From assembly GCA_035913415.1 (NCBI GenBank), contig JAMIIV010000157.1, forward strand, positions 1 through 19,351: DNA of 19,351 bases. The letters run 5' to 3'. This document shows positions 14,765 to 19,351 of the stretch, piece by piece. This DNA comes from UBA5070 sp035913415. GTDB lineage: Bacteria > Fibrobacterota > Fibrobacteria > UBA5070. The notes beneath the pieces are model-generated. The model was not told the DNA's origin. It did no database searches and was given only the letters and a program-made list of their open reading frames with translations. The translations under genes and the position numbers were made by a program. The first letter of the stretch is position 1. Each line of letters opens with the position of its first letter.

Positions 14765-15828
14765 ACGCGCGCGTCCCAGTGGCGCAGCGGTGTCCGACCC
14801 AGCACGCGGTCGAGGTCTTCGGCCCAGGATGCCGCGTCCAGATGGATCGGCCCCAGGCTGAGGCCAAGCCCCCCGCAAGGCCATCCTCCCCGCAGACCCG
14901 CGGAGGAGCGGATCCGGATCCCGGCTGGCGCCAAGTTCTGTCCGATCTGGGCGGAGACGTCGAGGTGGCCCAGAGTCGGACCCTCGAGGTTCAGGGCATC
15001 CCGCCATTGCGTGCCGACGGCCAGGTGCCGCGCCCACCTGGGGCCGAAGAGGAAGCGGGAGGGGATCCAGGCCAGCCCCACATCGAGGATCGGAGTGGTC
15101 GCATCCCCCTGCCGGTCGCGCAGGCCCAGGTCGCCCAGACGCGCGGCGGCCTGGAGGTCTCCCGGCAGGTGGCGCAGGATCCCCAGGTCCAGTCCGGCCG
15201 CGAAGTCCCAGCCCGAAACGAGATGGTCGCGTAGGCTGTCCTGCAGGGCGCGGACCTCGCGGGCCAACAGGGCCGGATCCCGCAGCGTGCGCTCGATGCG
15301 GTTCCCCGTCTGTCCGCGCACATGGATGCCCGCGCCCACGCGCCATGCTCCGAAGGGTTGGGCGACGGCCAGGCGGACGTGCGCGTCCGTGGAGTCCCAG
15401 ATTTGCAGCGACGGGATGAGAACGCCGTGGTCCAGGCGCATGCCGGGGTGGGTCTCGAGGGTGGACGAGGCGCCCCAGTCCTTCTGCCAGAGGGCGAGTC
15501 CGACGCCGCTGCGGACGGAAACCGGCCGACCGTCCAGCCGCCAGAGGTCGTCGAGGAATTCCTGGTCGGAGAGGATCTCCTCGGTGTTGCCGCGCATGAC
15601 CATCCGGCGGTGCGGCGCCAGGAGGCTCCAACTGCTCCAGGGAAGCCCTGCGTCCAGGGACAGACGGGCGTGGAGGGTCCGGTCGCGGGGATCGGAGCCC
15701 ACCAGGGCCGGGTTGGTGGCGATCCGACTTTCCGGTTCGGCCATGGCGGCACCGTTTCCCTGGTAGGGGAACACGGTGCCGTGGGCAGGCGCCAACAGGC
15801 CGGCGGCAACCAGAAGGATGGCGCTCAC
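14749..15828 (-). CDS. Predicted outer-membrane beta-barrel protein
   Basis: The 359-residue protein starts with a short signal peptide (SAILLVAAGLLAPAHG). The mature part begins with GNGAAMAEPESRIATNPALVG, the type of N-terminal segment seen in UPF0164, PorV and TraF_2-like barrels. Alternating amphipathic strands continue to the end (HVRLAVAQPFGAWRVGAGIHV, HWDARVQLGW); the final strand ends in tryptophan, similar to the C-terminal aromatic signal of BAM substrates. I set the start at GTG 15828 because it overlaps the preceding stop as GTGA; an open extension upstream lacks a signal peptide. It is the last gene of a translationally coupled trio. No enzyme motif is seen. Transport, assembly or type-IX-associated roles are possible but unsupported. 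Confidence 0.68.
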   Translation of the reverse strand: MSAILLVAAGLLAPAHGTVFPYQGNGAAMAEPESRIATNPALVGSDPRDRTLHARLSLDAGLPWSSWSLLAPHRRMVMRGNTEEILSDQEFLDDLWRLDGRPVSVRSGVGLALWQKDWGASSTLETHPGMRLDHGVLIPSLQIWDSTDAHVRLAVAQPFGAWRVGAGIHVRGQTGNRIERTLRDPALLAREVRALQDSLRDHLVSGWDFAAGLDLGILRHLPGDLQAAARLGDLGLRDRQGDATTPILDVGLAWIPSRFLFGPRWARHLAVGTQWRDALNLEGPTLGHLDVSAQIGQNLAPAGIRIRSSAGLRGGWPCGGLGLSLGPIHLDAASWAEDLDRVLGRTPLRHWDARVQLGW

Positions 15829-17117
15829 GGGACCGGGATCCCGCGGTAGAACTCCCGCAGGTGCAGGCACCAGCACCCGCCGAGGAGTCGGCATCCCTCC
15901 ATGGCGCGGGCCTGTCCCGGGGCCGCCGATCGGATGGCCTCGTTCACGGCCAGTCGATTGGCGGTTTCCGCCAGGTTCCCCAGGCAGATTCCGTCACCAG
16001 GCGCGCAGGAGCGTTTCCATCGCAGCGCGGCTTGGTCGGGGTGCGAGTTGTCCCACAGGGGAGCGAAGACCTCGAGGCGTCCTTCGCTGTTCCCGTATCG
16101 CCACAGGCTGTCTTGTCCTTCAGATGAAGGAATGCCGTTTCCCAGGGAGTCGGACAGGCGATCGTCGCGCGTGCCGTCGGGGAGGAATCGCAAGGCGGGG
16201 ACCGCAGGAGCCGCCTCGGTTTTGGATGTCGTCAGCCGGTATCCCGCGCGGGCATCCTCGTCCACGAGTCCGTCGCCGTCGTTGTCCAGGCTGTCCAGGA
16301 GTTCCTCGTCGAGGCATCCATCCATGTCGTTGTCGGCGAGGTCGGAGATGCGGTACATTCCGATCGCTTCGGGGCTCTGGTCGCGGATCGAGCCGTAGAC
16401 GGCGTCGGTCGCCGTGTCCTGGCCCACCAGGGCGAGAAGCTCGGAGAAATCGGTTTGGCTGCGATCGAGCATCGCGTTGAAGTCGGCGATCTGGGCCGTG
16501 TCCAGCTTCCCGGTGGTGTCGCCAAGGGTGAAATCCACCAGGTCCAGATCGGGTTTGAAACCGCCATCCACGTTGCCGCTGCGAAACAGGAGCCAAGCGG
16601 TGCGGTCGCCTCCCGCGGAATCGATCCGCCCGTCGGCGTCGTAGTCCCATAGGGCGAGCATGGACCGGGCGAGCGACAGCATGCCGTATTCCGTGACCTG
16701 GGTTGCGGGCATGGAGGCGCGGCCCAGGCTGTCCAGGCGCTTCCAGCGGGCCAGCACGTTCCAGGTGGGGAGGATGCTCCGGTAGGCGGAGTCCTTCCGT
16801 TGACACGAAATGTCCCAAAGCGGCTTGCGCCCTTCCTTCTGGGCATCCAGCGACTCCTGGAGGAGCAAGGAAACGTCGAGGGATCGACCCGATACGGCCT
16901 TGGTGTACCCCAACCAGGCTTCCGTGTTGCCGCTGTCGACGGCCAGGACCCGGCCGAAGCTTTCCTGGGCGTCGGTGAAGCGCAGGGCGCGCAATTGGGC
17001 GTTGCCTTGTTCGATCCAGTCCGCATTCGATTCCGGGTGCCCCTCCCCCGAGGGGTTGTAGAGATTGCAGGAAACGTGCAGCAGCACAAGCGCGAGAAGG
17101 GTCCGCCAAGCGTTCAC
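15825..17117 (-). CDS. TPR lipoprotein with calcium-binding-type repeats
   Basis: The 430-residue protein begins with a GTG codon and a hydrophobic leader ending in LLHVSC; C17 is a plausible but atypical lipidation site. Residues about 33-75 resemble a TPR pair (ADWIEQGNAQLRALRFTDAQ, VDSGNTEAWLGYTKAV). Three acidic DxDxDG loops follow, DYDADGRID (158-166), DNDMDGCLD (262-270) and DNDGDGLVDED (278-288), of the EF-hand or thrombospondin type 3 kind that bind calcium. The rest is unassigned, with several cysteines that could form disulfides. The GTG overlaps the upstream stop as GTGA and its own stop overlaps the next start the same way. It probably sits in the periplasm or outer membrane with the neighbouring barrel protein. 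Function unknown. Confidence 0.72.
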   Translation of the reverse strand: MNAWRTLLALVLLHVSCNLYNPSGEGHPESNADWIEQGNAQLRALRFTDAQESFGRVLAVDSGNTEAWLGYTKAVSGRSLDVSLLLQESLDAQKEGRKPLWDISCQRKDSAYRSILPTWNVLARWKRLDSLGRASMPATQVTEYGMLSLARSMLALWDYDADGRIDSAGGDRTAWLLFRSGNVDGGFKPDLDLVDFTLGDTTGKLDTAQIADFNAMLDRSQTDFSELLALVGQDTATDAVYGSIRDQSPEAIGMYRISDLADNDMDGCLDEELLDSLDNDGDGLVDEDARAGYRLTTSKTEAAPAVPALRFLPDGTRDDRLSDSLGNGIPSSEGQDSLWRYGNSEGRLEVFAPLWDNSHPDQAALRWKRSCAPGDGICLGNLAETANRLAVNEAIRSAAPGQARAMEGCRLLGGCWCLHLREFYRGIPVP

Positions 17118-17905
17118 AGGACCACCATGGCGATGGTCGCGGCAAGGGCCACCGAGGCGACGATGCCGGCGCGCACCGCCCAGTGCCAGGGACCCTTGGG
17201 TTCGGGAGGCACGCTGTGGTCCCCGAAAAGCGTGCGTACGACCGCGCGCTCCATGCGGGGAATGCGCTCGCCATCACGCAGGGAAGGTTTCCCCGCGTGG
17301 GACAGTCGGAGGCTGTCGGCCACGACCCGACCGCCCAGATCGATACGCAGCCAAACGGAGTCCTGGGTGCGTCGGAGCGAGGCCCGCAGGGAAACGCTGT
17401 TGCGGATTCCCGCGACGAGGGGCCTGCAGACGACGTTGCGGCCGGAATTGGCGGCGGCCGTGACCAGCAGGTCGCGCAGCATGGCGCTGTCGGCCGCCAG
17501 GTCCGGGTCGGAGATCCGGATGGTGTCGATCTGGATCGCGAGGGTGTCGACACGGTGGAACCGCGCGATCGAGTCGGAGAGGATCCGGTGCCACATGGTG
17601 TCGGCGGAATGCCTTGCGGCCGCGGTGTCCAGGCGACGCGCGAACAGGACGAGGGAATCGCGCGTGTCGGCGAGGGTGCGGTCCCGTTCGCGCAGGATCG
17701 AGTCCTGGAGGTCGATCTGGCGGTTCAAGGAGTCCAGGGATCGCGCATCGAGCTGCCGGAGGGAGTCGAGCAGATGGAAGGTGAGCCGGGTGGGCACCGC
17801 GCCCCTGCCCGCGACGGTGGCCGCGGGCAGGGGGGGCCTGACGCGGGTTCCGGAGGCGGTATCGGCGACAGACATGCTCAGGGCGAGGATAAGCGGAATC
17901 GGCAT
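17114..17905 (-). CDS. Exported coiled-coil protein with C-terminal membrane anchor
   Basis: I do not recognise this 263-residue protein. It begins with a short hydrophobic leader (MPIPLILALSMSVA) and ends with a hydrophobic helix running to the last residue (AGIVASVALAATIAMVVL), so it may be exported and tail-anchored. Residues about 40-120 form heptad-like helices with recurrent D-S-L units (LLDSLRQLDARSLDSLNRQI, TRDSLVLFARRLD), consistent with a coiled coil. The part from about 145 to 235 is a compact domain with alternating strands (VWLRIDLGGRVVADSLRL). The ATG at 17905 is preferred because it gives the leader; GTG codons at 17935 and 18025 are also in frame. It is first in the trio and its TGA overlaps the next GTG. 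A structural envelope role is a guess. Confidence 0.62.
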   Translation of the reverse strand: MPIPLILALSMSVADTASGTRVRPPLPAATVAGRGAVPTRLTFHLLDSLRQLDARSLDSLNRQIDLQDSILRERDRTLADTRDSLVLFARRLDTAAARHSADTMWHRILSDSIARFHRVDTLAIQIDTIRISDPDLAADSAMLRDLLVTAAANSGRNVVCRPLVAGIRNSVSLRASLRRTQDSVWLRIDLGGRVVADSLRLSHAGKPSLRDGERIPRMERAVVRTLFGDHSVPPEPKGPWHWAVRAGIVASVALAATIAMVVL

Positions 17906-18019
17906 GGGGGGACTCGGGGGGGGATGCAGCTCCACGCGAGGAAGAATCGACGGGCCGCGGGCTTGACGGGCAGGCAATCCGGGCGGGAGACTTGCGACAC
18001 GTGCGCCCAATCGAGATAA

Positions 18020-18057
18020 CCCCACGGTCGCCTGTCAAGGTGCGTGCGGCCGTGGGG
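18020..18057. promoter_or_regulatory. Inverted repeat enclosing a consensus -35 hexamer
   Basis: CCCCACGG (18020-18027) and CCGTGGGG (18050-18057) are perfect 8-bp inverted arms with 22 bp between them. On the minus strand a consensus TTGACA (18033-18038) lies inside. TATCTC follows after only 14 bp, so the -10 is uncertain. The element lies in the 200-bp divergent region between the envelope trio (start 17905) and aspS (start 18106) and may be an operator for the trio. The remainder of that gap shows only the aspS box. Confidence 0.4.
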
Positions 18058-18090
18058 CAACGGAATCGGACGGTCGGAAGCGGGGCGATC

Positions 18091-18098
18091 TACATTTG
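18091..18098 (+). promoter_or_regulatory. TAnnTTTG box, leaderless start of aspS
   Basis: TACATTTG matches TAnnTTTG exactly and ends 7 nt before the aspS ATG, the same spacing as at murJ. There is no Shine-Dalgarno between box and start. No clear -33 element is seen. Confidence 0.6.
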
Positions 18099-18105
18099 CA
18101 CCCCT

Positions 18106-19351
18106 ATGAACCGCACCCACACTTGCGGGGAGCTGCGTGCTTCCCACGTCGGATCCACCGTCACCCTCTCCGGCTGGGTCCAGAACTACCGCGACCACGG
18201 CGAGCACCTCATCTTCATCGATCTGCGCGATCGTTTCGGTGTCACCCAGGTGACCTTCGATCCCGACATCTGCGGCAAGGAAGCCCACGAGCAGGCCGAC
18301 AAGCTGCGCCACGAATGGGTTGTCGAGATCACCGGCGAGGTGCGCTCCCGCGGCGGCATGGTGAACTCCAAACTCGCCACCGGCGAGATCGAGATCTTTG
18401 CGAGGTCGGTCACGATCCTCAACAAGGCCGACACCCCTCCCTTCGAGATTTCCGAGCACGCCAAGGTTAACGAGGAACTGCGTCTGCAGTACCGCTATCT
18501 CGACCTGCGCCGTCCCTCGGTCCAGAAGCAGATCGTCACGCGCCACCGCGTGACCAAGGTGGTGCGCGACTACTTCGACGAGAACGGCTTCCTCGACATC
18601 GAGACGCCGATCCTCACCAAGTCCACTCCCGAAGGCGCGCGCGACTACCTGGTGCCTTCGCGTGTGCATCCCGGCGAATTCTACGCCCTGCCGCAGTCGC
18701 CGCAGTTGTTCAAGCAGCTTCTCATGGTGGCCGGTTACGACCGCTACATGCAGATCGCCAAGTGCTTCCGCGACGAAGACCTGCGCGCCGATCGCCAGCC
18801 CGAATTCACGCAGATCGATGTCGAGATGTCGTTCATCACCATGCCCGACATCATGGCCATCGCCGAAGGCTGCGTGCGCCGCGTGTGGAAGGACGTGCTG
18901 GGCGTGGAGATTCCCGCGCAGATCCCGCACATGGACTTCGCCACCGCGATGGAGAAGTACGGATCGGACAAGCCCGACCTGCGCTACGGCCTGGAAATCC
19001 AGGACGTGACCGAATGGGCCAAGACCTGCGGCTTCGTGGTGTTCCAGGGCGCGGCAACCACTGGTGGTGTGGTCCGATTGATCAACGCCAAAGGCGCAGC
19101 CGAAAAGATCACCCGTAACGATTTGGACAAACTGACAGATTATGTCAGGAAACTTGGAGCCAAGGGCCTTGCCTGGATCAAGATCCAGAACGGCGAATGG
19201 AACGGCCCCGCCGCCAAGAACATCGCCCCCGAGGTCCGCGCCGCGCTGGCCGCGCAGGTGGATGCGCAGGACGGCGACCTCCTGTTCTTCGGAGCGGACA
19301 AGAAGAAGAGCGTCGAGAACGTCCTCGGCGCGCTGCGCGTGAAGCTCGGCA
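18106..19351 (+). CDS. aspS: Aspartate-tRNA ligase, C terminus outside window
   Basis: The frame is open from the ATG to the window edge, giving 415 residues of an enzyme that is usually about 590. It charges tRNA-Asp with aspartate in the cytoplasm. An OB-fold anticodon-binding domain comes first (TVTLSGWVQNYRDHGEHLIF, FIDLRDRFG). Class II motif 1 follows (GFLDIETPILTKSTPEGARD), then LPQSPQLFKQLLM, then motif 2 with FRDEDLRADRQPEFTQID (R222). The segment from about 290 to the edge (VVFQGAATTGGVVRLINAKG, KLGAKGLAWIKI) is the GAD insertion typical of bacterial-type AspRS. Motif 3 lies beyond the window. Whether it also charges tRNA-Asn cannot be judged here. The start is supported by the TAnnTTTG box 7 nt upstream. 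It is divergent from the envelope trio. Confidence 0.97.
   Translation, partial: MNRTHTCGELRASHVGSTVTLSGWVQNYRDHGEHLIFIDLRDRFGVTQVTFDPDICGKEAHEQADKLRHEWVVEITGEVRSRGGMVNSKLATGEIEIFARSVTILNKADTPPFEISEHAKVNEELRLQYRYLDLRRPSVQKQIVTRHRVTKVVRDYFDENGFLDIETPILTKSTPEGARDYLVPSRVHPGEFYALPQSPQLFKQLLMVAGYDRYMQIAKCFRDEDLRADRQPEFTQIDVEMSFITMPDIMAIAEGCVRRVWKDVLGVEIPAQIPHMDFATAMEKYGSDKPDLRYGLEIQDVTEWAKTCGFVVFQGAATTGGVVRLINAKGAAEKITRNDLDKLTDYVRKLGAKGLAWIKIQNGEWNGPAAKNIAPEVRAALAAQVDAQDGDLLFFGADKKKSVENVLGALRVKLG

Overview
The window is high-GC bacterial chromosome, most likely from the FCB superphylum and probably a Fibrobacterota member. This assignment is inference. It rests on a secreted, glycosidase-like protein with a C-terminal type-IX-like sorting tail and InlB-type repeats, on three genes whose start codon lies exactly 7 nt after a TAnnTTTG-like box (the -7 consensus known from Bacteroidota), on the scarcity of Shine-Dalgarno sequences at first genes, and on lineage-specific envelope proteins. 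No rRNA or tRNA gene, CRISPR array or intact mobile element is visible.

Layout. Positions 1-89 carry alternating 19-bp repeats that may be the end of an IS21-like element. Positions 146-3047 (minus) hold a two-gene signalling unit: a soluble receiver-histidine kinase followed by a receiver-HDOD protein. A metallophosphoesterase (minus, 3097-3876) is divergent from a secreted modular putative glycoside hydrolase (plus, 4046-6163). A CBS-pair protein and an HU-like nucleoid protein with a clear intrinsic terminator follow on the minus strand, then a 343-bp non-coding gap, then a TrmJ-type tRNA methyltransferase.

The core of the window is a tightly packed plus-strand operon, 8203-14764: murJ (lipid II flippase), a CHASE2-sensor Ser/Thr kinase, an LpoA-like periplasmic binding protein, and an RlmD/TrmA-family RNA m5U methyltransferase. 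Junctions are 9 nt, an ATGA overlap and a TGATG overlap. The first three genes look like a cell-wall export, sensing and synthase-activation module, which is the most interesting candidate system here. Convergent with it, and overlapping its last gene by 16 nt, is a minus-strand trio at 14749-17905 joined by two GTGA overlaps: a tail-anchored coiled-coil protein, a TPR lipoprotein with calcium-type repeats, and a predicted outer-membrane beta-barrel. The window ends inside aspS (plus, from 18106), which is divergent from the trio.

Two operator-like inverted repeats flank -35 elements, one at the HU promoter and one upstream of the envelope trio. Product calls for murJ, aspS, trmJ, HU, the CBS protein, the kinases and the RNA methyltransferase rest on motifs read directly. 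Functions of the envelope trio and the secreted enzyme remain open.
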